36,991 nucleotides of DNA from Chloroflexota bacterium (GTDB taxonomy: Bacteria > Chloroflexota > UBA6077 > JACCZL01): contig JADZEM010000074.1 of NCBI GenBank assembly GCA_020850535.1, forward strand, positions 1 through 36,991. The letters run 5' to 3'. How positions within the stretch are numbered: position 1 is the first letter of the stretch; each line of letters starts with the position of its first letter. Below are positions 8,179 through 16,009 of this stretch, piece by piece. The position numbers and the translations under genes are program-made. The notes beneath the pieces are model-generated. The model saw nothing but the letters and a program-made list of their open reading frames with translations, was not told the origin of the DNA and ran no database searches.

Positions 8179-8343
8179 GGTTCTGGACCGTGGGCCGTGG
8201 ATCGTGGATCGTGGGTCGTGGGTTCTGGGCCGTGGGTCGTGGGTCGTGGATCGTGGGTTCTGGACCGTGGACCGTGGATCGTGGGTTCTGGACCGTGGGT
8301 CGTGGGTTCTGGGCCGTGGATCGTGGATCGTGGGTTCTGGGGG
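8179..8343. repeat. Degenerate heptamer tandem array, about 23 units
   Basis: A continuous in-register run of 7-base units of four main kinds (GTGGATC, GTGGGTC, GTGGGTT, CTGGACC/CTGGGCC), about 165 bases. Because 7 is not a multiple of 3 and no unit makes a stop, several frames are open through it and encode the same heptapeptide-periodic sequence (for example VDRGSWV). These ORFs are artefacts. It occupies much of the 447-base gap between the hydrolase start and the pseudokinase stop; the rest of the gap holds one GTCATCCTGAGCGCAGCGAA repeat at 8373-8392 and nothing else I recognise. Confidence 0.92.
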
Positions 8344-8591
8344 CAGGCCGGTGAAAGTGCGCGACCCCCCATTGTCATCCTGAGCGCAGCGAAGGATCTC
8401 ACCCGCTGACCGTCAGCCTTCGCGTCAGCAGGTGAGGCGATTCACTTCTCTCGCAAAACCTGCCCTGCGCTTGCCGAATCGGCCCGATCTGCTCAGGCTG
8501 GCATCCTCGTGGCTGAGGGTTCTTCGGCGGGAGCCCGATCCGCGGGCCCCCCGCGACGTAACATCCGCCTCGCCCGATCCAACATGCCGAA

Positions 8592-11075
8592 TCAGCGGCT
8601 GCCGTGCATGGTGGACATGGTCGGGTCCGGGCCGTCATCCTGCTCGCGGAGGGCGCGCGCCAGTTGGCCCTGATCCGCACTGAGGCGGGCCAGGGCCAGA
8701 TCGAGCGACGCGCTGCGGAGGGCCAGCAGCGCACCCAGCAAGTGCGCTTCCAGCACGACCGGCGAGCCGGCCGTCCTGGCACGCGAGCGCGCCACGTCCA
8801 GCACCTGCTGCCAGCCGGGACTGGCGGCCCCAGGCGGGCTGCCCGGGCCAGCCGCCGGCAGCGCCGCGATGACCGTCCGGGCCGCTGCGTCCGGCTCGCC
8901 GATGGCCTCCCGCACGACGCGCCGGGCCAGCCCGTCGCCAGCCGTGAGCAGGCCCGCCAGCAGCGCCGCCGTGCACACCTGGCCGCCGACCGCCTCGGCG
9001 TGCTGGCGCGCAGCCGCGATGGCCCGGCTGACGCCAGCGCTCCAGACCGGCTGCCCGGCGAACGGCAGCGGCATGATCTCCTCGGCGCGCGCGGCCGTCA
9101 CGTCCAGCGCGAACAGCAACGGCTGCGCCTCCAGCAGCCGCGCGGCCTCGTCGCGGGCCTCGCGGTACGGCTTGCGGATGTCGCGGTCGCGAGTGGCGCA
9201 GGTCGGATCGAGCCAGAGCGCACGGTCGAGCAGGGCCGGCCGGTCGAAGCGGATCGCCTCGACGCCCGGCTCGGGCGGATCCCAGCAGCCGACCAGCGCA
9301 TGCCACCACTCGCCCAGGTCGAGGACCGCCACCAGCGGCTGCAATCCGAGGTTCTCCAGGCAGGCCGCCGCCAGCAGCGCCAGATCGAGGCAGGTGCCCT
9401 CGCCCATCCGCGCGGCGTCGTCCAGCAGGACGCTGTGCGGCAGCCGGACCTTCTGGCTGTCGGTAGCCCAGTGGGGCGGCTCCAGCCGATAGCTCACCTG
9501 CCAGCGCTCGGACAGGATCTCGAAGAGGGCCGCGAGCAGACTGTCAGCCGGGCCATTCGGATCGGTCAGCGCCGACACCTCGGTGGCCAGAGCCGCCACC
9601 AGCGGATGATTCGGCAGGACGAACGTCGCCAGGGCCGATTGATGCTCCGGCAGCGTGGACCACTCGTTGTGGGGCAGCAGCCAACACTCGACCGGCTCGA
9701 CTGCCTGGTGGTCGCCGTCGACGGCGACGGTCAGCCGCCGCCGCGAGCGCTCGATCTGCCCTTCGAGCACGTCGTAGCGGAGCCCGATTGGTGGGAGCGA
9801 GAGGGGGAGGCTGGCCCCCGGTCGCAGGGCCGGCACGGCCAGCGTGATCGGCCCGAAGCACGGCTCGAGCGCAAGCTGCACGGTGCTGGCCGGCAGCGTC
9901 GTCTGGCCCTGGTTCCGCGCGATCATCCGCCCGACGACCGGCAGGCCAGCGTGCGCCAGCGCCAAGGAGATCGTCCCGGCCAGCTCGATGTCGAGGGTCA
10001 GGCCGTGGGCGCGCAGCCGTCGCCAGCCGGGCGGGGCCAGGAAGAGGGTGGTGTCGCCGCACTGGACTGTCGACCAGGGACGCAGGATGGCCGGCGTACC
10101 CGGCGCGAGCGGCTGACCGTCGACGAGCGTCCCGTACCGGCTGCCAGCGTCCTCGATCCACCAGCGATGGTCCTGGCGCCAGACGCGGGCGTGCTGCCGC
10201 GAGACACGCCGGTCCGCCCGCAGGTCGACGTCTGGCGGCTCGGCGGTGGTCCGCCCGATGGAGGCAGGCTGGGCTGGCGGGAGCGGCCAGCGATCGGCCA
10301 GATGGTCGCCGCGGGCGAGCGCGAGGTGGAAGCCGTCGCCCTGGCGCCGGCCAGCCGTCGGAGCGGCCCGTCGGATGCCGTCAACCATCAGCGAGGCTGA
10401 CGATATTGGCGGCGTGGCAGGTACGGGCGCAGGTGGGCCGGCGGGTACGGGTGCAGATGCGGCGATGGGTGCAGGTGCGGCGGCTGGCGCTGCCGGCCGC
10501 ACGATGGTCGGCGGCTCCAGCATCTCGCCCGTCGCCGGGGCGGCGTCCGGGCGCGCGCGAGCGTCCTGGCGTGCTGCCGCCTGTTGCCAGCCGCCGGTGC
10601 TTCGCAGGGCCGTCCGCATGGCCGCCGCCGACTGGAAACGGCGGGCGGGGTCCAGGTCGAGTGCGTGGTGAATCGCGCGGGCCAGGTCGGGCGGCGTCGG
10701 CGGGCTGAGCGCTGTCAGCGGACGCAGCGGATCACCACCCTCGTGGCGGCCCTGGCGACGACCCTGCTGGCGGCTGGCGGCTGGCGGCGGCGGCTCGCCT
10801 GCCAGCAACTGGTAGAGGGTCTCGCCGACGGCGTACACGTCGTCGAGGACGGACCGCTGCCCTGACGCCGCGCCGAGGTGGGCGAGCACCAGGCGGCCGT
10901 CGTCGCGGACGCGGAGCTGCTCGGGGACGATCTTGCCGTGGGTCAGGGGCGGGGTCTGGCTGTGGAGGTACACGAGCGCGTTGAGGAGGTCATCCGCCCA
11001 GGCCAGCACTTCAGTGGGGGTGGCGCGCCGACCGAGACGCTGCAGGTAGATGGGCAGAGCCTCGCCGGGGTTCAC
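8592..11075 (-). CDS. Multidomain pseudokinase-FHA-transglutaminase-like-ClpN protein
   Basis: 827 residues, GTG start with AGGAGG ten bases upstream. Residues 1-160 match only the C-lobe of a Ser/Thr kinase (AWADDLLNALVYLHS, VYAVGETLYQLLAGEPPPP, LDLDPARRFQSAAAMRTAL); the ATP-binding N-lobe is absent, HRD is HGK (46-48), DFG is replaced by AHLG (65-68) and the activation loop is missing, so it should be catalytically dead. A Pro/Ala linker (165-245) leads to an FHA domain (about 247-348: IGR, SRQHARV, SRYGTLVDG), which would bind phosphothreonine. Residues 355-600 resemble the N-terminal module of DUF4011-type helicases: a beta domain, LLPHNEW, FVLPNHP, then transglutaminase-like Cys562 (GTCLDLALL), His592 (WWHALVG) and DPT (623-625). 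Residues 677-815 look like two Clp-N repeats. Likely a cytosolic signalling scaffold; function unknown. Confidence 0.85.
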   Translation of the reverse strand: MNPGEALPIYLQRLGRRATPTEVLAWADDLLNALVYLHSQTPPLTHGKIVPEQLRVRDDGRLVLAHLGAASGQRSVLDDVYAVGETLYQLLAGEPPPPAASRQQGRRQGRHEGGDPLRPLTALSPPTPPDLARAIHHALDLDPARRFQSAAAMRTALRSTGGWQQAAARQDARARPDAAPATGEMLEPPTIVRPAAPAAAPAPIAASAPVPAGPPAPVPATPPISSASLMVDGIRRAAPTAGRRQGDGFHLALARGDHLADRWPLPPAQPASIGRTTAEPPDVDLRADRRVSRQHARVWRQDHRWWIEDAGSRYGTLVDGQPLAPGTPAILRPWSTVQCGDTTLFLAPPGWRRLRAHGLTLDIELAGTISLALAHAGLPVVGRMIARNQGQTTLPASTVQLALEPCFGPITLAVPALRPGASLPLSLPPIGLRYDVLEGQIERSRRRLTVAVDGDHQAVEPVECWLLPHNEWSTLPEHQSALATFVLPNHPLVAALATEVSALTDPNGPADSLLAALFEILSERWQVSYRLEPPHWATDSQKVRLPHSVLLDDAARMGEGTCLDLALLAAACLENLGLQPLVAVLDLGEWWHALVGCWDPPEPGVEAIRFDRPALLDRALWLDPTCATRDRDIRKPYREARDEAARLLEAQPLLFALDVTAARAEEIMPLPFAGQPVWSAGVSRAIAAARQHAEAVGGQVCTAALLAGLLTAGDGLARRVVREAIGEPDAAARTVIAALPAAGPGSPPGAASPGWQQVLDVARSRARTAGSPVVLEAHLLGALLALRSASLDLALARLSADQGQLARALREQDDGPDPTMSTMHGSR

Positions 11076-11174
11076 CTCGCGACCGCCTCCTGATCCTCAA
11101 CCTTGAGCGCCACGACCGCATGCGCGTCGAGTATAGCGATGGCAGCCCACCTGTCATGCCCTACGGCAGTCGTG

Positions 11175-11202
11175 CCCATCGATCTGCCTTGCAGCCGATG
11201 GG
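11175..11202 (-). terminator. Possible terminator hairpin downstream of the 11209-12444 gene
   Basis: A 7-bp perfect stem CCCATCG / CGATGGG with a 14-base loop lies just past the stop of the minus-strand gene. There is no clear U-tract, so termination is tentative. A short direct repeat (GCCCTACGGCAG) occurs on both sides. Confidence 0.3.
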
Positions 11203-11208
11203 ACGGCC

Positions 11209-12444
11209 CTACGGCAGCGGCACCGCGCCGACCCGGTAGTACGCCGACGCCCGCTCGCGGAAGTAGCCGCCGTCGTCGTCGGCGTTCAGCGACGGCCGCA
11301 CGTTCCCGTCGATCGGCGGCGGCTCGGTGATGCCGTCGCCGCTGGCATCCGAGGCGTCGGTCGCACCGTCGGCGCCGCGTCCGAACAGCAGCCCGATCAC
11401 CCCGGCCTCGGCGTACTGCCGCAGGTGGGCGCCGCCGGGATCGTCCAGCAGCCACTCGACGCGGTTATCCTGGTAGTGGTTCCAGGTGTTGTTGACGGCC
11501 CGCATCTTCGTGTTGCCGTAGGGGATCTGCCAGATCACCACCCGCAGCCTCGTCCGCTCCGCGAAGCCCGACAGGAACCGCGCATGCCGCGCGAAATCGG
11601 CGTCGTTCCACCAGGAGCGACCACGGTCGCGGTAGATCGCCTGCTTGAACGCCGCGTCGCGGTCGCTCGTCTCCGAGAACGCCAGGTCGAAACGGGCGCC
11701 CAGGCCAGCGTAGAACGTTGCCTCGCGCTGGGCCAGCCGGTCCACCGTCCGATCCCAACTGTTCTGGTAGAACGGGTCCGTCCCGCCGCCCCAGGCGCTG
11801 ACGTGGTACGCCAGCAGCACGTTCGGCGCGGCCTGGTCCCGCAGCCGCACGATCGCCTGGGCGAGGCCGCTGGCGTCGTCCGGCAGGTCCGAGATCAGCG
11901 ACAGCCCCGACGAGCCGACGATCACGCGCACGGTGTGGGGATCGTCGTTCTGGGCACGCTGGTGCAGGAATCCCCAAAGGTCCGGCTCGACGTGCAGCAC
12001 CACGGTCTGGTTCGGGAGCGAGCCGGCCCGCAGCAACACCAGCCGGAGATCGTCGAAGTAGGCGCGCATCGTCTCGGGCGTCGTCACGTTCTGGATCACG
12101 GCGTTCGGCTCGTTCGTGCCACTGCCGCGCCCGGGGGCAGACTGAGTGATCTGGTAGTAGGTGAAGACCGGCAGCATCCCCTGGGCCGCCGACTCGCGCA
12201 TGTACGCCGTCACGAACTCGCCGTTCGGCATCCAGTTCGTCCAGCCGGCCCCGGTGTTCACGCCGCCCGCGAGATACTGGTAGCGCAGGCCGAACGGGGC
12301 CGTTGCGCGCATGCTGGCGGCCGTGTTGGTCCCGCCAGACATCCCCAACTGCAAGGTCGAGGGCCAGCCACGCGGCAACGGCGGCATGCTGCCGACGCGG
12401 GCCGGCGTGGCCTGCCCCAGCACGGTGTACGCGCCGAGCGTCAC
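11209..12444 (-). CDS. Unrecognised probably membrane-anchored extracytoplasmic protein
   Basis: 411 residues from the GTG at 12444, but this start cuts a membrane segment in half. In the same frame upstream, after an in-frame TGA, the sequence reads LIARLRRLYRRIRPWLLDAT then LGLLALIVVTLGAYTVLG, a textbook positive-inside N-terminal anchor. The only start available ahead of it is a CTG at 12528 with GGAG seven bases before it; this would give 439 residues. The body is rich in Trp and Tyr with an alternating strand pattern (VVLHVEPDLWGFL, NVLLAYHVSAWGGG, FDLAFSETSD, LRVVIWQIPYGNTK) that suggests a TIM-barrel such as a glycoside hydrolase. I cannot assign a family. It stands alone between the pseudokinase gene and a MITE-like element. 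Confidence 0.7.
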   Translation of the reverse strand: MTLGAYTVLGQATPARVGSMPPLPRGWPSTLQLGMSGGTNTAASMRATAPFGLRYQYLAGGVNTGAGWTNWMPNGEFVTAYMRESAAQGMLPVFTYYQITQSAPGRGSGTNEPNAVIQNVTTPETMRAYFDDLRLVLLRAGSLPNQTVVLHVEPDLWGFLHQRAQNDDPHTVRVIVGSSGLSLISDLPDDASGLAQAIVRLRDQAAPNVLLAYHVSAWGGGTDPFYQNSWDRTVDRLAQREATFYAGLGARFDLAFSETSDRDAAFKQAIYRDRGRSWWNDADFARHARFLSGFAERTRLRVVIWQIPYGNTKMRAVNNTWNHYQDNRVEWLLDDPGGAHLRQYAEAGVIGLLFGRGADGATDASDASGDGITEPPPIDGNVRPSLNADDDGGYFRERASAYYRVGAVPLP

Positions 12445-12607
12445 GACGATCAGCGCCAGCAGGCCGAGCGTGGCGTCCAGCAGCCAGGGGCGAATGCGGC
12501 GATACAGACGACGCAGACGGGCGATCAGGAGCGTGCTCCAAGGGCGGTGTGGTCAGAGAGAGCATACGCTACCACTTCCGCGTGCCCAGGTTGGAGGCCC
12601 TCCGCGG

Positions 12608-12715
12608 CCGGGCGATCGCATGATGGGTGCATCGTGCAGTGTCGTCGGGGGTTGAAGGCCCCGACCGTGCGTTCCGCCACATTCTGGGAACACCGACGAC
12701 CATGCAATCGCCCTG
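12608..12715. repeat. MITE-like palindromic element, short copy
   Basis: Bounded by CCGGGCGATCGCATG (12608-12622) and CATGCAATCGCCCTG (12701-12715), inverted relative to each other. The centre GTCGGGGGTTGAAGGCCCCG corresponds to one end palindrome of the 218-bp copy at 18879, so this version lacks the middle. The remaining 12716-12946 upstream of the sigma-like gene shows nothing I can name; a TACACT near 12856 could be a -10 box, weakly. Confidence 0.75.
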
Positions 12716-12946
12716 GCCGGGGGGTGAGGTTGAGCTTCGGCGCCTGCGAGATTCCTCCCCGCATCCTGCACGGTCTGAGACGCCTCGCGTACTGCGGGGC
12801 GACCCTGTCAGGAGGTCTCCGTGTTCTCCTCGCGTGGCTCCTGCCCTCCGGTTGCTACACTCCGTCCGCTGGTCCATCATCCAGCAGCGGAGCAGCGTTG
12901 CGTGGCAAGCCCTGGCGGCTGGCCCGCTGGAGAGGAGCCGTGGCGC

Positions 12947-13921
12947 ATGGCGAGCGGACCTGAGAGCGGACCCGAGGACCGGCCGCGCGCAGACGCCCTG
13001 CACGACGACCCTGCCACTGTCGCCCAGGCGGTGGCCGGCGATCAACAGGCGTTCGCGCGGCTGCAGGCGGCCTGCGAGCACGTCGTGCGCTGCACGATCC
13101 GCCTCCAGGTCGGCCGGCGCACCGAAGATGGCCGCACGTTTGTGGACCGCGCCCTGGTGGACGATCTCGTTCAGGTGACCTGGGTGCAGGTCTGGCAGAA
13201 GCTGCCGACCTACAAGCCGGAGCTTGCGAGCTTCGCGACGTTTGCTCGGTACTGGGCCAGGATCATGGTCCGCCGCTACCGCGATACCCCCGTCGGCAAG
13301 GGTATCGAGACGCCGATCGGCAGCCTGCTCGACCGCGACGACGCCGACGACGGACCGAACGACGCCTTCGACCGCTTCGGCGCGTCGAGCGCCAGCCAGG
13401 CTCCGGACGACGCCATCGCGGCCGAGGTCTACGACGAACTGTTGCTGGTCACCTTCCAGACGGCCAGCCCGCCCCATCAGTTGATCGTCTTCGGCCTGAC
13501 CAAGGCGACGGACCTCAAGCCGCGCCAGATCGCCGCCGAGTTCTCGCATGAGCCGCTCACAGCCCTGGCCGACCGTCTCGAACGGGCGTACCTCGACCGG
13601 TCCGATCTGCCCGCCTCGCGCATCCGGCCGGCCTTCGAGCCGCTGCGGGATCGTCTGACGCGCCGCTTCGACGAGGTCGTTCGCGACCCGACGACGCTGG
13701 CGACCTACCCCCATGTGCACAGTCGCATCGTTGGCGAGACCACCCTGGCCGAGTACTACACGGCTGAGCCAACCGCGAACCTGACGCAGTGGTGGCACGC
13801 CGTCAAGCGGCGGGTCATCGCCGATCTTCAGCGCCGCGCCGATGGCCCCCTGGCCGAGTTGTTGCGGCAGTCTCAGCGGATGAACGCCAGGCGTGGCGTC
13901 GGCGAGCGCCCCAGCCGCTAG
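12947..13921 (+). CDS. ECF-like RNA polymerase sigma factor with long C-terminal extension
   Basis: 324 residues from the ATG at 12947, which follows AGAGGAG; the frame is open upstream to 12821 but without a better ribosome site. Residues 22-110 look like sigma region 2: VAQAVAGDQQAFARL, then LVDDLVQVTWVQVWQKLPTY and FATFARYWARIMVRRYRD, the -10 recognition helix pattern. Residues about 188-235 (HQLIVFGLTKATDLKPRQIA) could be a diverged region 4. The remaining 90 or so residues (LTRRFDEVV, TTLAEYYTAEP, WWHAVKRRVIADLQRR) are not part of a normal ECF sigma, which is about 180-200 residues. The next gene, 31 bases on, encodes a zinc-finger protein, which supports the sigma/anti-sigma reading. 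Target promoters are unknown. Confidence 0.72.
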   Translation: MASGPESGPEDRPRADALHDDPATVAQAVAGDQQAFARLQAACEHVVRCTIRLQVGRRTEDGRTFVDRALVDDLVQVTWVQVWQKLPTYKPELASFATFARYWARIMVRRYRDTPVGKGIETPIGSLLDRDDADDGPNDAFDRFGASSASQAPDDAIAAEVYDELLLVTFQTASPPHQLIVFGLTKATDLKPRQIAAEFSHEPLTALADRLERAYLDRSDLPASRIRPAFEPLRDRLTRRFDEVVRDPTTLATYPHVHSRIVGETTLAEYYTAEPTANLTQWWHAVKRRVIADLQRRADGPLAELLRQSQRMNARRGVGERPSR

Positions 13922-13952
13922 CCGCCCGACCTGCCGCAACGGAAGGATCACG

Positions 13953-14720
13953 GTGCCGATCATGAACGCCCCCACCGAGCATCTGAGCCCGAGTCCCCAT
14001 CTCAGCCCGCAGACCATCGCCGCCTACGTTGCAGACACCCTGGCGGACGATGCGCTCTCGGATGTGGAGCGGCATGTCGCTCGTTGCGACGACTGTGCGC
14101 TGGCCTCGCAGGAGGCACTCGCGGTGGGCGACATGGTGGACCGGTGGAATGCCCAGACGCACGGCGTGGCGGTGCGCGGCAGCATCATCCTGCAGGCGCT
14201 CTCACTGGCGCGGGTCCGCTCGACGGTCGCGGCCCTCCAGGAGCGCGTGGCCGCCTGGGAGCGTCGCTGGAACGGGCAGGTCGAGGCGGCGCTCCAGGTG
14301 GTCGTGGACGCGCCCGGGCAGGCCGCCCGCGTCCTGACCGAGGGCGTCGAGGGTCTGGCCCGCCCGAGCGCCGCCTGGCGGTTCGCGCCGGCCCCGGCTG
14401 CCATCCCGACGCGTGGCGCGGCCCGGCGAGGCGCGGCCCAGCCGATTGTGGTGACGGCCAGCGGCACAGCCGGCGGACCATCCGCCCGCGTGGCCGTCAG
14501 CGGCGAGCGCGGCGAGGTCGCCGTCCGCATCGACGGCGTGCCGGCCGGGCAGCAGCCGCCGCTGGTGCTGCTCGTGCCCATCGACCGCGGCCCCGCGCCC
14601 GTGAGCGCCGAGCCGCGCCTGGCCCTCCCCGAGCCGGGCGCCGGCAGCGACGCCTGGATCACCCGCTTCGAGGGGCTGGCCGCCGGCGAGTACCTGCTGG
14701 CCTTCGAGCCGCTCGGCTGA
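13953..14720 (+). CDS. Zinc-finger (zf-HC2-like) anti-sigma-type protein, soluble
   Basis: 255 residues. The start chosen is GTG 13953, five bases after GGAAGGA; ATG 13962 is the alternative. Near the N-terminus SPQTIAAYVADTLADDALSD is followed by VERHVARCDDC, the H-x3-C-x2-C core of ZAS-type anti-sigma factors. A coiled-coil-like helix (about 75-125: STVAALQERVAAWERRWNGQ) and an Ala/Pro/Gly-rich beta-type C-terminus (VAVSGERGEVAVRIDG, YLLAFEPLG) complete it. There is no transmembrane segment, unlike most membrane anti-sigma factors, so it would sense something in the cytoplasm or act as a scaffold. It is cotranscribed with the preceding sigma-like gene. Confidence 0.7.
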   Translation: MPIMNAPTEHLSPSPHLSPQTIAAYVADTLADDALSDVERHVARCDDCALASQEALAVGDMVDRWNAQTHGVAVRGSIILQALSLARVRSTVAALQERVAAWERRWNGQVEAALQVVVDAPGQAARVLTEGVEGLARPSAAWRFAPAPAAIPTRGAARRGAAQPIVVTASGTAGGPSARVAVSGERGEVAVRIDGVPAGQQPPLVLLVPIDRGPAPVSAEPRLALPEPGAGSDAWITRFEGLAAGEYLLAFEPLG

Positions 14721-14790
14721 CCCTTTGCTCCGAACCCTGATACATGCTGACGTGCACACGCGCGCAAGAAGAGCGCGCTGCTGTCGCCAC

Positions 14791-14823
14791 GATGTCATGC
14801 TTCGCTGCGCTCAGCATGACATC
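14791..14823. terminator. Bidirectional hairpin between convergent genes
   Basis: Perfect 10-bp inverted repeat GATGTCATGC / GCATGACATC around TTCGCTGCGCTCA. It is a compact member of the GTCATCCTGAGCGCAGCGAA repeat family and lies between the 3' ends of the zinc-finger gene (+) and the MBL-fold gene (-). Confidence 0.65.
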
Positions 14824-14876
14824 TGTTAGATGGCGGCTTGCGCACCAACGAATGCGCTGCCCGTACGTCGTTTGCC

Positions 14877-15728
14877 CTAGCCTGGGCGGACGTCCAGCGT
14901 GTCCCCCTCGCAGGCCACGACGGTTCGCATCCACGGCGCATGCTTCGCGGCCCAGCGCGCCGCGTTCACCCCGACACGGTCCAGCGCGGCGTCGTCGCGG
15001 TCCGGGTCGTGGTGGTAGAGGGCCACGGCGCGCGCCTCGGCCTGCCGCCCCAGCTCCAGCACCTCCTCGACGAGCGAGTGTCCCCACCCGCGCTTCTGCG
15101 GCAGATCCGACGGGAGATACTGGGCGTCGTGGATCAGCAGGCCGGCACCCTGCGCGAACCGGGCCAGCTCGTCCATACTGGTGACGGGCGGCGTCGGCGG
15201 GGCAAGCTCGTTGTCGGTCAGGTAGCAGAGCGATGCGCCGTCCGCGTCGGTGATCCTGAAGCCGTCCGAGCCGCCAGGGTGGTTGAGCTGGATGCGCTGC
15301 ACCCGGGCCGGCCCGATCTCGATCTCGTCCGTCTCGGCCTCCACCGTCGTCAACTGGTAGGGCAGGGCGTCGAAGCGCACCGGGAAGTGCTCGCCGTCGA
15401 ACAGGATCGGGCGGCCGGCGTTGACGACGCGCGTCGAGCCGAAGGCGTACAGCACCAGCTGGGTCTCTGGACGGTAGACCGGCGCGAAGAACGGCAGCCC
15501 GAGGATGTGGTCCCAGTGCGGATGGGTGATCAGGAGGTGGATCGGGGCGCGGTGTCCCTCGCGCAGGAGCCGGTTGCCCAGCTCGCGGATGCCCGTCCCG
15601 GCGTCCAGAATGATAAGCGTGCCGTCTCGCAGGCGGACCTCGGTGCAGGCGCTGTCGCCCCCGTAGCGGACGGTGGAAGGGCCGGGCGTCGGCACGGAGC
15701 CCCGGACACCGTGAAACGTGACCCGCAT
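14877..15728 (-). CDS. MBL-fold metallo-hydrolase
   Basis: 283 residues. The metal-binding motif is HPHWDH at 69-74 (ITHPHWDHILGLPF), with later ligands in LIHDAQYLP (Asp/His) and ALYHHDPDRDD (His); GWGHSLVEEVLE carries a further conserved His. The N-terminus MRVTFHGVRGSVPTPGPSTV with YGGDSACTEVR is characteristic of a subgroup of beta-lactamase-fold phosphodiesterases/hydrolases often linked to signalling proteins. The cytosolic substrate is unknown; a cyclic-nucleotide phosphodiesterase role is possible but not shown. It is divergent from the glycosyltransferase gene at 16010; the 281-base gap between them holds no further gene that I can see. Confidence 0.87.
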   Translation of the reverse strand: MRVTFHGVRGSVPTPGPSTVRYGGDSACTEVRLRDGTLIILDAGTGIRELGNRLLREGHRAPIHLLITHPHWDHILGLPFFAPVYRPETQLVLYAFGSTRVVNAGRPILFDGEHFPVRFDALPYQLTTVEAETDEIEIGPARVQRIQLNHPGGSDGFRITDADGASLCYLTDNELAPPTPPVTSMDELARFAQGAGLLIHDAQYLPSDLPQKRGWGHSLVEEVLELGRQAEARAVALYHHDPDRDDAALDRVGVNAARWAAKHAPWMRTVVACEGDTLDVRPG

Positions 15729-16009
15729 GCGGCTCTATCCTTCTCGCTGGTGGATCTGGCTGGCCAGGGGATCGCCCGGCGCTCCACAGCGAGGGCGGGC
15801 CGCACAGGCGGCGCGCGATCCTGCGTGGTGCAGGGGAGACAGGAGCCCGCCTCCTGTCAGGCACGGCAGCCCGCTCCTTTCCCCGAAGCTGGCTGGCCGG
15901 TGGCTCATTATGACGTGAGATGCAGGATAAGGGAAGCGTCCCGTCCGGTTCCGCCCGGCGACGGAACCGGCGCGGCTGCCGGAACGTCACCACTGCGAGG
16001 TGCGCCACC

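Noticed and set aside
8179-8343. CRISPR array
   Set aside because: Units are contiguous heptamers without unique spacers; no cas genes are present. The same applies to 25615-25704.
8162-8409. Small plus-strand proteins of Trp/Gly/Val-rich heptapeptide repeats
   Set aside because: They only translate the 7-bp tandem array; several frames are open alike and none has a ribosome site.
8604-10400. 598-residue plus-strand open frame
   Set aside because: Antisense shadow of the pseudokinase-FHA gene; Arg/Gln/Gly-rich with no recognisable motif.
11130-11160. Similarity between GATGGCAGCCCA here and at 18722-18733
   Set aside because: Only 12 bases plus a weak downstream match; could be chance in GC-rich DNA.
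11425-12963. 512-residue plus-strand open frame
   Set aside because: Antisense to the 11209-12444 gene, with repetitive Arg/Gly/Pro composition typical of GC-rich shadow frames and no domain.
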